64,000 nt of DNA from the NCBI GenBank assembly GCA_007922225.1, contig ML679960.1, positions 6,364,844 to 6,428,843 on the forward strand, read 5' to 3'. The notes below the pieces were generated by a model. It ran no database searches. It was not told the origin of the DNA and was given only the letters and a program-made list of their open reading frames with translations. The stretch's first letter is position 1. The number at the start of each line of letters is the position of its first letter. A program made the position numbers and the translations under genes. Source of the stretch: Emydura subglobosa. Lineage: Eukaryota; Chordata; Testudines; Chelidae. Shown here in pieces: positions 12,624-24,030 of the stretch.

Positions 12624-13510
12624 GGTATCATTATGCTTTTTAAGTCTCCTGATCATGTCACTAAAACCTAAAAGGTCTGCCAAAGTAAAAAAAATAACCA
12701 AAACAAATCCTGTAATATATTTAAAATCATACCATTGCCTTTCTATAATACCTGTATGTTTAAACTCTTGTTTGTTTCAGCAATGATAGCTTGGATGTTG
12801 TCCAGCAATTTAATTAGCACTTGTTTGCCTGCTCTCCTGTAACAGATAATATTATTACTGAATTCAGGGACTCTGAAATCCCATATCTGACAAAGCAGGC
12901 TTAATAATGAGAATCACTTAGTTTTACATTGTATTTGTCTTGGCTAAAATGAAAACACATATATTTTTTCCACTAACTAGAAAACATACAGGTCAGAGTT
13001 GCATTCCCTGAGTGGTTCACTATTGAGAAAAAATACAATTGAGTAGGAATTTAAAATGAAACGAAATTGGAGTGGGAGTTAAAGAAAAGGACAAAGAGTA
13101 CAGTACAGCATTGGTTTTTGGATTGATGTTAATTTGTTTCTCACTGGATAAAATGGATCTGATTTGTCTATCTTTTTGCGTGAATTTTGAGCTATTTTAT
13201 ACAAACTGACAAATATGAAATGCGACATACATAGTCCTTAGTTTGGTTGTCTGCACACTGATTTCTTGTGACTCATACTGATAAGGTTGAGTGTGTCTCC
13301 AGTAACTTACAAGTTTTTTTATGTCAAGGCTAATCTCTGCTTTCATTTAGGGGGAAAAAAGTAGTGGTTGATTCTGTCCCTTTTTAGTCTCAGGGACAAA
13401 CTTGACAATGTATACTGATCATTAGTGGTTAAAGTTTATCAGCTCTGTTTTTTAAAAGATCTCAGTTATTCATGGTGCCTGCTTGACAGACCAAAGATTC
13501 CAAGCACCAT
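12624..13510. other. Intronic sequence, nothing recognised
   Basis: A+T-rich, with no repeat or motif identified. Confidence 0.45.
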
Positions 13511-13514
13511 TGTT

Positions 13515-13621
13515 ATGATTTAGTTGGACCTCCTAACACAGACCATAGAAATCCCCCAAAATAATTCCTTATTAGAAAAGCATCCAATCTTGATTAAAAT
13601 AATTGTCAGTGGTGGACAATT
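13515..13621 (-). mobile_element. Older CR1/L3-type LINE, downstream half of an interrupted copy
   Basis: TTGGACCTCCTAACACAGAC and AAAGCATCCAATCTTGATTA match the reverse strand of a CR1/L3-type 3' region. The expected continuation is missing here and resumes at about 15278, after the inserted plus-strand CR1. The two pieces therefore belong to one minus-strand element. Confidence 0.7.
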
Positions 13622-15274
13622 GATAAATAAACAGTGGTAAGTTACCAGGACCAGATGGTATGCACCAAGAGTTCTGAAGGAACTCAAATGTGAAATTGCA
13701 GAACTACCAATTGTTGTATGTAAATTGTAACCTATCAGGTAAATCAGCTTCTGTGCCAGATGACTGGATATTGGTTATGTTATGTCAATTTTTTAAAAAG
13801 GTTCCATAGGCAATCCTGGCAATTACAAGCCAGTAAGCTTATCTTCAGTACCAGGCAAATTGGCTGAAAATATAGTAAAGAACAGAATTATCATACACAT
13901 AGACGAATACAATTTGTTGGGGGAAGAGTTAACATGGCTCTTGTAAAGGGAAATCATGCCTCACCAATCTATTAGAATTCTCTGAGGTGATCAACAAGCA
14001 TGTGGACAAGGGTGATCCAGTGGATATATTTTACTTAGATTTTTAGAAAACTTTAGAACTTGGTTCCTCATCAAAGGCTTTTAAGCAAAGTAAGCAGCCA
14101 TGGGATAAGACAGAAGATCCTCTCCTGAATCGGTAACTGGTTAAAAGATAGGAAACAAAGGATAGGAATAAATGGTCAGTTTTCAGAATAGAGAGAGGTA
14201 TATAATGGTGTCCCCCAGAGGTCTGTGCTGGGACCAGAACTGTTCAATATATTCATAGATGATCTGGAAAAAAGGGTAAACAGTGAGGTGGCAAAATTTG
14301 CAGATGATACAAAACTACACAAAATAGTTAAGTCCAAAGCAGACAAACTCACAAAACTGGGTGACTGGGCAACAAATGTTGATAAATGCAAAGTAATGCA
14401 AATTAGAAAACATAAACCTAACTATACATATAAAACAATGGATTCTAAATTAGCCGTTACCACTCAAGAAAGAGATTTTGGGGTCATTGTGGATAATTCT
14501 CTGAAAACATCCACTCAATGTGCAGTGGCAGTCAAAAAAGCTAATAGAATGTTGGCAATCAATAGATAATAAGACAGAAAATATTATATTGCCTCTTTAT
14601 AAATCTATGGTATGCCCACAACTTGAATACCGCGCGCACATCTGGTCGCCCCTTCTCAAAAAAAAAATATTGGAATTGGAAAAGGTACAGAAAAGGGCAA
14701 CTAAAATGATTAGGGGTATGAACATCTTCCATGTGAGGAGAGATTAATAAGACTGGGACTTTTCAGCTTTGAGAAGAGACAGCTAAGTGGGGATATGATA
14801 GTGGTTTATAAAATCATGACTGGTGTGGAGAAAGTAAATAAGGAAATATTATTTACTCCTTCTCATAACATAAGTACTAGGGGTCACCCAATGAAATGAA
14901 TAGGCAGCATGTTTAAAATGAACAAAAGGAAGTTTTTTTTCACACAACACAAAGTTAACCTGTGAAACTCTTTGCCAGAGAATGTTGTAAAGGCCAAGAT
15001 TATAACAGGGTTTAAAAATGAACTAAATAAGTTCCTGGAGGATAGGTCCATCAATGGCTGTTAGCTAGGATGGGAAGGGATGCAAATCAATGCTTTGAAG
15101 TGTTCCTAGACTCTTTTTGCCAGAAGCTGGGAATGGGCGACAGGGGATGGATCACTTGATGATTACCTGTTCTGTTCATTCTCTCTGAAGCACCTGGCAT
15201 TGGCCACTGTCAGAAGACAGGGTATTTGGCTAGCTGGACCATTGGTCTGACCCAGTATAGTCATTCTTATGTAA
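13622..15274 (+). mobile_element. CR1 LINE, 5'-truncated, with decayed reverse transcriptase
   Basis: The coding remnant starts around 13650 with a GPDG motif, typical of the CR1 reverse transcriptase. It continues through a shifted series of frames to the FADDTKL active-site motif (within 14225-14569) and the C-terminal thumb region (14520-14747). The 3' untranslated tail ends TGGACCATTGGTCTGACCCA near 15256. Several stops, frameshifts and deletions, such as the gap after the DDT motif, make it non-functional. It begins part-way through the ORF, as usual for CR1. It sits inside an older minus-strand LINE. Confidence 0.9.
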
Positions 15275-15277
15275 TCC

Positions 15278-15870
15278 ACTAAGATCCTTGTTAAATTGCT
15301 TCAATGGTTAATTATCCTGATTGTAAAAATGTACAGTTTATTTCCAGTCTGAATCTGTCTAGCTTCAATTTCCAGCCTTTGGATCATGTTATACCTTTCT
15401 CTGCCAGACTGAAGAGCCATTATCAAATATATTTTCCCCATGTAGGTACTTACAGACTGTAATCAAGTCACCCCTTAACTTTTTGTTTGTTATGATAAAC
15501 ATATTAAACTTCTTTAGTCTATCACCATAAGGCATGTTTTGTGATCCTTTAGTCATTCTCATGGCTTCTTGAACTCTTTCCAATTTATCAGCATGCTCCT
15601 TGAATTATGGGCACAGTATTTCAGCAGCAGTCACACTAGTGACCAATGCAGGGGTAAAATAACCACTGTCCTCCTACTTGAGATTCCCCTATTGATGCAT
15701 CCCCTATTGATGCATCCAAGAATTCCATTAGCCCCTTTGGCCACAGCATCACTCTAGAAGCTCATGGTCAACTGATTTTCTGCAACAACCCTCAATCCTT
15801 TTCAGAGTCACTGCTTCCCATGATAGAGTTCCCAGTCCTGAAAGTATGACCTACAGAACTTAAAATTGAC
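15278..15870 (-). mobile_element. Older CR1/L3-type LINE, upstream half of an interrupted copy
   Basis: Reverse-strand reading at 15389-15583 gives VQEAMRMTKG, YGDRLKKFNMF and RGDLITVCKYL, the conserved end of a CR1/L3 ORF2. The plus strand shows CAAGTCACCCCTTAAC and TTGGCCACAGCATCACTC, which are characteristic of the family. A 15-16-bp tandem duplication (CCCTATTGATGCATC twice) lies at about 15688-15718. It is continuous with 13515-13621 apart from the inserted CR1. Confidence 0.8.
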
Positions 15871-16704
15871 CTTTGGAGACTGAAACCCATGGTCAAAAGT
15901 CCCTATATTCTTTCCTTGTGGAAGGAGAGGAACTCATGACCAAGTAGTCTCAGGGAAGGAATGCTGCTGCCTAGGTTACCACTGTTATTTTTAGCAGTGT
16001 AATAGTATGCTACCTCCCCTCTGCCAGAGCCTTTCACCACTGCCTCCCATCTTTCAGAACCTTTTAGCTCTGTCCGTAGCTGTGTACTGCAAGGTGGATG
16101 CAGCCCGCATTTCACTGCAGCATGTAGGTACATGTGTAATGTCCGTACCCTACATGCTGCCACCACTGTAGACAAGGCCTTACAAAATACACTGACCAGT
16201 TTCTCATTGAAATGGAAACCACCCAGCAAAGCCTGAATCTGAGCTACTGCTCAGTCAAATGGGCAATAATATTAAGGCTAGCTCTGTTTTCTTTTTCTGT
16301 GCATTCCATAGAGAGCTGGGCATACACACTGTTATACTCTTACAGTTACATCTGAGTCATCTGACTTTCCCATGGACCATAATGAAAACTCATTGCCCAC
16401 GATATGTTGTTTGCCTAAATTTCCATAAGTGTCGCACTTTTCATTATTCCAAATTGTTATTTTGGGATGCACTGTTGCACACTCTCTCTGTAGTCTGCGC
16501 TTTTGCAATTGCTACAAAATTTTAATAATATATCATAATGACCTAATCGGAACATAATCTTCTGTACAGGGTATAATCAATTTGACACTCTCTTTGAATG
16601 GTCACAAATTCTTTCAAATAGCTGCCCTAGTTTCTAGTTCTGAATCGTAAGTAGGAGTAATGGAATAAAATTAAGCAAAGGAAAATACCCTTAATTATTT
16701 TGAG
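15871..16704. other. Intronic sequence with a partial DNA-transposon end
   Basis: The part around 16050-16185 ends in CACTGTAGACAAGGCCTTAC, whose reverse complement resembles the terminal repeat of hAT-like elements. No matching left end was found. The remainder is unrecognised. Confidence 0.4.
16117..16160. repeat. Inverted repeat inside the transposon fragment
   Basis: GCAGCATGTAGGTAC at 16117-16131 pairs with GTACCCTACATGCTGC at 16145-16160, with one bulged base. Confidence 0.8.
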
Positions 16705-16825
16705 AAATGGTGAAATAGTTTCCCAAAGGCTGTGGTGAAAGCTCCATCACTTGAGTCATTTATAATTAGACTGGACAAAGCACTCAAGAATATGCTATGG
16801 TGTATGGTGCTGCATTGTAATGGGG
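16705..16825 (+). mobile_element. CR1 LINE 3' region fragment
   Basis: GTTTCCCAAAGGCTGTGGTG and TAGACTGGACAAAGCACTCA match the CR1 region just after ORF2. It is truncated at both ends. Confidence 0.65.
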
Positions 16826-16994
16826 TGACCAAGAAGACTTTATTCCATTAAATTTTATAATTTTAATAAATTTTCTGAAACCTGTTTTCCATGAAGGTGT
16901 AGGGCCCATCTCTGAGGACCCAGTTGCAGGATCAAGGTCTATAATGGTTATTTTTCATGCTGATGTAACATTTTCCTTAACATTTTTCACTTTA

Positions 16995-17400
16995 CAAGCT
17001 CAGCGACTCTGGTCCCAGACACTTCAGAAAGACAAGACAACATACCCAGGAATATTGTTTAATTAGGTTGCAACTTTATTATGTAACACATCTGGGAACT
17101 ATCTGGTGATAACTTTTCCAGTGCAGGTCATCCCTCCTATTGTTGCCCGTTCCACTTGGTGGAAGGCCGCTGCCATCCCACCCACCCCTGTTAACCCAGT
17201 CCCAGCACCATTGTTGAGACTTCCACATCCCTCCGTTATCTGAGGATTAAGGGGCTGAGGAAGAGAGGGTTATCTCCTCACTGTAGCACCTCTTAGGAGC
17301 TCCAACCACATTCTCCAGCTTCTTCAGGAAACGCCTTCTAATCTGCTTCCAATTTTGCTTTATCAGGGAAATGAACTCCCTATTGAATAAGCACCTGCAT
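16995..17400 (-). repeat. Dispersed repeat, copy B of the AATAAAGTTG family
   Basis: TTAATTAGGTTGCAACTTTA near 17059, followed by CATCTGGGAACTATCTGGTG, corresponds to copies A (461) and C (48461). The reverse strand reads AATAAAGTTGCAACC. The downstream part is G+C-rich and resembles copy C in its C-rich blocks. Confidence 0.55.
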
Positions 17401-18146
17401 TGGGCACCTACCATCAAGAGTTACCTTCAGTTTGCTCGTCTTCCTCCTCCCTTTGCCAGAACTCATGTGAACCTTCAGTACAAGCTGTACTTTATAATTA
17501 GGTTAGATAGATGTGCATGTAACCTTCTAAACTGCATGCTTCATATGGTTAATGAGACAATCCATGCAGAAGGTACTCTGCATGCACAGCATGCAACCTC
17601 AGAAAAAATTAAGATGCATTTCCTGTAGACGTGTAATGGTATAAGATGTTGTGTTTTATCAATTTATCTACTGTTAAAAGCGTACGGTTGGAATTAAGGT
17701 TGTACATATAAAGTTGTTGTTTTGAACTTTACCCCCCAGTTTTGTTCTCAATGAAATTCAGGCAAAATCAGCCCAGTTTTGCAAGGGGCTTTGATTTTGA
17801 TGGAACTGTATATTCCAATGGAATACGGTTGCATCAAAATTTCTCTGAATAGCTCTAGTTAGGAGTGATGAGGGTGTATGTCAGACATAAAGACTAGGAG
17901 GGAAGCTGAATAGCAGGAGAGAAAGGAAAGCAGCTGGTGGGTCTGGGTAGTTCCAACACTTTTTTGTGATGCTAAATTATGTTATAGTGAGCTAGTGGAA
18001 TAATGGAACATTTTGATAAATGGCCTATCTGAGGTGGGACTGTTTATGTGTGTGTGAGGTTTGGAGTTTGGGTCACTGTGACTCTTTGGCTACAAGGAGC
18101 CCATAACTCACTGATTCTCGGGGGAACAAAGGGGGAATCTAAAAGG
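17401..18146. other. Intronic sequence with one imperfect hairpin
   Basis: Mostly unrecognised. The hairpin is listed separately at 17794-17840. Confidence 0.4.
17794..17840. repeat. Imperfect 21-bp inverted repeat
   Basis: The arm at 17794-17816 (ATTTTGATGGAACTGTAT start) and the arm at 17820-17840 are reverse complements with two substitutions and a 2-base bulge, separated by a 3-base loop. Likely a small transposon relic. Confidence 0.7.
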
Positions 18147-18390
18147 GATCATTTTAAAATTGCACTTTCCTCTGTTTAGAAAAAAGTAAACATTATATAA
18201 AAATAAATTAGAATGGAAAATTCACTTCTCTGCTCCGAAAAGTTATTGAGTTAAATCTGGAAACTACATTCAATCAATGAAGGGTGAAATAGAGGGATTT
18301 TAATCCTGCTTTAAGTGCAAATCTCAATGCAGCCTTAACTATGGAGTTGCTAACAATGCCTCCATAATATAAAATATCATGTCATCTAGA
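18147..18390. repeat. Unnamed dispersed repeat, copy 2
   Basis: Second copy of the repeat at 4560-4790, in the same orientation. The core at 18238-18346 aligns without gaps. Shared blocks include GTGAAATAGA/ATGAAATAGA and ATTTTAATC. Confidence 0.6.
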
Positions 18391-20186
18391 GAACATATAT
18401 AATCATGCAGGCTTTGTAATTAAATTTTGAACTTTCAATCCCTGCAATTAAAAAAGCCCCTTCTTTCCTCTACCGCCATTAACAAAATGAACTCTGAGAA
18501 ATCGGAAAAAAAGAAAACTCCTAGGCTTGGTGGAGGGATGTGAAAATTATGGGATTAATACTTCTGTGCCTCATCCAATTTATTTGCTCTGTTATATGTG
18601 TAAAATAATACGCAATATGCCATACAGTGCCATACAGTGCCATCAGTTTCACGTGTTCTACACAAGGAATACATTCTTTTCACTGACTAGTCTTTATGGT
18701 TAATACAATATTAAAGTACTGATTTACAGTTGTCACACAAAAGGTTCCTCCTCATGCTATATTCTCGTTATTCTAAAATGCTATTTGTAAACATTGAGCA
18801 GCCTGCTGTGAGTTTTTATAAAGAAAATTAATCCTATAGTAAAGCTACACTTAAAAGGTAGCTGAGAGGAATGGCAACTCTAGCAGAATGCTTAATTTAA
18901 ACATCAGCTCTATCTGCTCTTTTTAATAGCCCAGGAATCCTTCTGATATTTGTGGAAGACTTTATTTGTTATGGTTAAGTGACCCAAACATGGGTAAATA
19001 GGTTTCTTCGGTATGTTATTCCCATAAAAGACTGAGCCTTCTGAAGTAAGTGTGATGATAAAACTGCCTTATAAGAGCTGAGTTTACATACAGATTGCAG
19101 TACTGCAGTGTACAAAATGTGCTGCTTACTTAGGAAAAAAAATATTATCACAGAGACATTCTCATGGACATTAAGAAGATAGCAGTAAATGAAGAGAGCT
19201 TGGTAGATATTATTGTTCCACCTGTTCACAGACCCATGTTAGAAGCCTAACATGTCAAATGAGACACGTGCTTATTTTCTACCCTAATAGTGCTTAGTCT
19301 TGGTGCAAAAAGAACACACAAGATGAATAGCCTTCTTTGCTTCTAGAATGGTACTAATTTATTATTACAAACATGGATAAGGAATTACACACAGCACAAA
19401 ATGTTAAGAAAAAAACAGTACAGAAGGAGAAAAAAATCCCTGGTCAATATCATCAGGGTGCTGTGGGCTATAATAGGAAGTCACAAACATCCATACAATA
19501 CCTTACATGGACCACTATATAGCTCCAGAGCTTAGGAAAGCCTGGACCCAAAATGACAAACTATTTCTTAAGATGGAAATGTAGGAGCAGAGAGGTTGTG
19601 GAGCCATTGTCCCTCATCCCTCTGCATCACTTGGTATAATATTACCACATTATGCGGCACTACGCTGTACCCTTTCAGCCGGTGTCCCCATGACCATGTT
19701 TCCTTTAGCTCACTAGGGATGTCTAGGAGGCATTCTGCTACCCTGAATGCATTCCAGTGGTCCTGCCATGTGGCATAGCTCCACACAACTCCCAAATGCA
19801 GGCCACAACTGAGCCCATCATGAGTGGAGCCCACTCAATATATTGATAAATTAAAAGTGACCAAATTACTTCCATATTAAGTCAAAGATCAAATCCAAGG
19901 ACTTATTACAAGTCTGGGCAAAATTGTTTTCCCAGTTATCCAGCTGAACTCACGAAAGCCTCAGAGGATGAGTTTATATCCAGCCAAAAATCTCATTATG
20001 TCACACCCCCAACATTTGAGGTGTTATAAATCCATACCTGGATCTGAACTGAGCAGCATAGGACTTTCTCTAATCTCTCTCCTTTCCACGAAAACAATAG
20101 ACATTCACAGCATTGACACTCTTTGTACCTGCCTCTCCAACCAACCAACCAAACAAAATTAGACCTGAAAGTTTTATACTTATATT
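18391..20186. other. Intronic sequence, nothing recognised
   Basis: A+T-rich. A minor tandem run of GCCATACAGT (two full copies plus a partial) lies at 18619-18646. Otherwise no family was recognised. Confidence 0.4.
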
Positions 20187-20224
20187 TATATATATATATA
20201 CACACACACATACACACACACACG
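20187..20224. repeat. (TA)n(CA)n compound microsatellite
   Basis: 38 bases of strictly alternating pyrimidine and purine, TA units followed by CA units with one TA interruption. Confidence 0.95.
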
Positions 20225-20369
20225 AGCAGAATTTGTCAACCAAGCAGACTTTGTCTACCCAAGAAACGAAGGTGTGTTAGAGACTCCAGGCAGTCCAGTA
20301 AGAACTTCATTCTTCTATTGATTTTATACTGTTGTGATGGGTAGCAGTATAAAACCCTTGCAATCAACT

Positions 20370-20513
20370 TATAGACATGCCACTTTTGACACCATTGCCT
20401 GTGTTCTGTTTCTTGCAAACTTGTCCTTCTCTGGATACTGTGACTCTGTCCTTTCCTGATTCTCCTCCCACCGCTCCAATTGCTCCTTCAGATGATCTTT
20501 TTTTTAATGAGGT
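20370..20513 (+). mobile_element. L2-type LINE, upstream half of an interrupted copy
   Basis: TTTTGACACCATTGCC, TACTGTGACTCTGTCCTTTC and CGCTCCAATTGCTCCTTCAG resemble the L2 reverse-transcriptase segment preceding the PQGSVLGP motif. It ends at an ATGAGGT heptamer that recurs where the element resumes at 20984. Confidence 0.6.
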
Positions 20514-20983
20514 ATTCAAACCCCCTGTTGGGCTCGAAATGGTTAAAAGGCAATTCTGGGCTGAGGTAGCCCCAGCCCTCCAGACTTGCCAAACATGCTC
20601 TGGTGGGAGGAGAAGGTTAAAAGGAGTTCAGAAGCCCAGGAAAAGGGTGGTGGGCAGGCTGTAGGAAAGAGGAATCCATCTCCAGGGAGCCAGACCGAAG
20701 GCTGAGCCCAAGAGGGGATCACAGAGCGGGGAAGGCCCTCAGGCAGAGCCTTCTCTAACCAGTACACCTTTTGAGAACAGACTTAGAATTGGTGTTGCTT
20801 CCTACAGGTCCCTCACTGTGACCCAATGGAGAGGGAGTGGCAAGGCCATGCTACCATGCCCCACTTAAGGCCAAAGACCTGAAGAAGGATGGAGGTCCAA
20901 ATGATCCTAGTTTAGGGTCAGGAACCAGTGATCTATACCACCCTTGACAGGAGACAAAAGGCTGGAGGTCTGGTGTGCTAATT
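20514..20983. mobile_element. 470-bp unidentified insertion inside an L2 element
   Basis: G+C-richer than its surroundings, with no LINE coding. It separates two collinear L2 pieces and is flanked by ATGAGGT on both sides (20507-20513 and 20984-20990), consistent with a 7-bp target duplication. A TTAAAAGGAG block at about 20616 looks like a weak TATA region, as in LTRs, but no TG...CA ends coincide with the flanks. Confidence 0.5.
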
Positions 20984-22091
20984 ATGAGGTTGCCTGGCCC
21001 ACCGAGTCCCCTAACATATTTCTCATTCCCCCTTCAGCTGTCTGTGATGGTTCCTCCCATCTCTGTCCTTGATCTCCATATATTCTGCCTGTACACTTTA
21101 TCTCTGGGTAAACTCATCCCCAAACACAAATTCCATTACCACCTCTATGCTGACAACTCAGAGAGCTACCTCGGTACCCAGACTTGTCTCCTTCTGTCCA
21201 AACTAAAATCTTAGACTGTCACTGTGACATCTCCTTGTGGATGTCTAGCTATCAGTTCATGCTCAATATGGCTAAAATAGACCTTTTAATCTTCTCCCCA
21301 AAACTCTTCCTTCTACCTTCTTTCTTGATCGCTGTGGGTAACACCACCATCCTGCCTATCACTCAGGCCTGTAAACTGGGCATCATCTTCAACTTGGACC
21401 TCATTTTAGGTTCTTATATCCACAAAACTTGCCAATTATTTCTGCATAACATCTCTAAATACAGCCTTCCCTGTCCATCTATGCAGGTAAAACTCTCATC
21501 CAAGTTCTCATCATCTCACATATTGATTACTGCAACTTCCTTCTCTCTGGCCTCGACAAAAACAGTCTTGCCCTGCTTATATCTATGGTGCTGCAAAAAT
21601 AATTTTCCTAGCCCTTGTCACCTTTCTCTTTGCATCCTTCCACTGACTCTCTCTTCTCTACCACACCAATCACTTCACTTGTCTTCACTTTCAAGGTCCT
21701 TCATGGCCTATCCCCTCCTTAAATATCATCTCTGATTCAGTATTGAGATGTTGACTCCCAACTCTGATAGGCCATTAATGCCAGCCTTCATCACCCACAT
21801 TATACTTTCAAATAAACACCTTTTCCCATGCTGCCTCTCATACTTTGGAGGAGCTCCCAATAATCATCCAAAAAGGCACCTCATTATCCTCCTTCAAAAC
21901 CTCTTTAAAACCCTTGTTTTTACAAGAAACATAAGATAGGCTTCTGGTGAGAAGACCACCATCTATCATGCGGACCAATATTTTCTTATAGTTTTCTTGT
22001 AGTCCCCCATATATCCGTAGCTATCTGTTGTCTTTTACCTAGATTGAAAATTATATTTGTACAGAGCCAAGCACAATGTGAGTGTCTGTGC

Positions 22092-22130
<39 letters not shown>

Positions 22131-22165
22131 CCTAAACGCTATGATAATACAAATTATAACAACAA
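20984..22165 (+). mobile_element. L2-type LINE, downstream half with decayed reverse transcriptase
   Basis: YTLSLGKLIPKHKFHYHLYAD (frame at 20975-21214) and then WMSSYQF and KLGIIFNLDL (frame at 21184-21735) fit the L2 palm and thumb order YAD.., WM...L, LG...D. The active-site aspartate pair is broken (YADN in place of YADD). Frameshifts and stops are present. The 3' end TTGTACAGAGCCAAGCACAA and CGCTATGATAATACAAATTA is the standard terminus, interrupted by an expanded GA microsatellite. Confidence 0.75.
22095..22125. repeat. (GA)n microsatellite in an L2 tail
   Basis: About 15 GA units, preceded by a GTGTCTGTGCGTGT stretch, inside the 3' tail of the L2 element. Confidence 0.95.
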
Positions 22166-22317
22166 TGCACTCAGAAATTCTCACTTAAAAACTCAAGCAT
22201 GAATAGAGTACATAATCAGCATTTATAATACATTCATTTTTAATAGTCACACAGTAATGGGGGGGAAAAGCAACAGATTGGAGTGGCATTCAGTTTCTTC
22301 CCTGCTGGTCACATAAA

Positions 22318-22440
22318 TAGACTTTAAATTCCTCAGGGCAAGGATCATTGTCTTTCTGTGTGTTTGTACAGCACATAGCACAGTTGGGCCCTGATCCTGA
22401 ATGGGCCTTTGAGCATTACTGCCATGTAAATAATTAGTGA
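22318..22440 (+). mobile_element. L2-type LINE/SINE 3' tail
   Basis: CAGGGCAAGGATCATTGTCT and TTTGTACAGCACATAGCACA match the same terminus as the larger L2 just upstream, so this is a second, independent tail-only insertion. Confidence 0.75.
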
Positions 22441-23870
22441 TGATCATTCTTTTTGTCTTATAGAAGCCAAGAAGGGGAAAGAAAGACAAGTTTTAAAACC
22501 CAATTATTTTTCTGCTTAACCCAACCCTGCGACTCAATACATTATAAATGCTGTCATTTATGTGCCTCTCTGAAGACTAATGGAAGCAGGGATGCAAAAC
22601 AAAGCTTTGCTTGACATTGGAACACCACAGGCACCATGCTGACACTGAGTGTCATAAAAACATTTTTTTCCATAGACACGAGCACACACTTGAGATCCAA
22701 ACTTCCATTTGTAAATTCCAAATTAGATTTCCTGTGTTGTTAGCATCAGACTATGACTCCAATGCCCATGGAGCTGGCAGGCTTCCAGTTTACAGTATGA
22801 GACTTCACAGTCTCATCATCTCTTTCTACAAACTGCAGCAACACCCACCTTTAATAAATAGACCTTGTGGTGGGGAGGGAGAGGCGTTGGTTAGAAGGGG
22901 GATTACACATTGAACTGAGCAACCTCGAAGGAAATTTTAAATAATCACAGATCAAAAACTGTTTCATCTCTGTGGTGTGATGTTAAAATATATAACAGCA
23001 TTTTCCTTACCTCCATGCATTTGAGGTACTATAAAAGCTGTATAAATATCAAATAGAGTGAACATCATTCAATAAAACTCTCATAAGAAAACATAGGTTA
23101 TAAGGTTGCTCTACCACCAACTCTAACTTCATTGACACCTTTTATAAAAAATGTCCATTCCTGGGACAACTGGAAGAGCTTTATTGGGAGATTTGTTTGG
23201 AAGTGTGATCATTATTAGTATCTGGATTTGTCACCATTGTTACTAAAATGTTCCTTTGGTGTTGGAAGATGGGATATTTCTCAAGAAAAGTCTATTTTTT
23301 TTTTTAAATTAACGACAAAGAATCAAACTGCAATAGAAAACAAAATTAAAATAAATAGTCAGTTCCATTGTACAATATCCAATAGAGACATCATTGTTTT
23401 TGGTATCATTGAGACATATGCAGTGCATTAAAATTGATGCTGAGTGTCAAAATATGTAACACAACATAATATTGGACACTTCTTTTGCCTCAGTTCTCAA
23501 TAATGGATATTGTTACACATTCAGTGCAATACTGACTGATGAAGTAGTGCAGTTCACATAAAATTGAATGGTATCACAGTGTTGTATAGCAAAATAAACA
23601 GCAGCAGAGTGAGATATAGCTATCCCCATGCTGATATACACCCAATTTGGAGTCCAGCAGTATCTTCATCTCCAAACTGGGAGTGTGTGTTATTACTGCA
23701 GCTGGTCAAATAAATTGCATTGTCAGCTGTTTTTTTTGACTAAATTATGTATGCACAAAATACCTGCTTTCTATGGAAAATTTACAATTTTTTAATAAAA
23801 AAATAAACCACCCCTGAAAACTGAAAAACATCAAATCTGGAAACGCTACCATGATATCTCATAGGATTTG
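22441..23870. other. Intronic sequence, nothing recognised
   Basis: A+T-rich, with chance ORFs up to 100 codons (22611) that show no domain features. Confidence 0.4.
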
Positions 23871-24030
23871 CCTCATACTCCCGTTTTCCTCTGTGGGCTC
23901 GGTGCCCTATTAGACTACATCTCCCATGATGATCCACAGTGACTCAGCAAAAGAAGCATACCATGGTGTATTACAGGATATGTGGTCCAGCCAAGGAGCC
24001 CAGCCCATAGAGGAGAATAGGAGAATGAGG
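23871..24030. mobile_element. Small DNA transposon (MITE) with 29-bp inverted ends
   Basis: The left end at 23871-23899 and right end at 24002-24030 are reverse complements at 24 of 29 positions (CCTCAT...GGGCT). The interior includes TACATCTCCCATGATG, and a related TACAACTCCCATGAAGC lies just outside the right end, so the true element may extend to about 24065. Confidence 0.7.

Noticed and set aside
21184..21735. 183-codon ORF as a possible novel gene
   Set aside because: Its motif order and 3' context identify it as a decayed L2 reverse-transcriptase segment.
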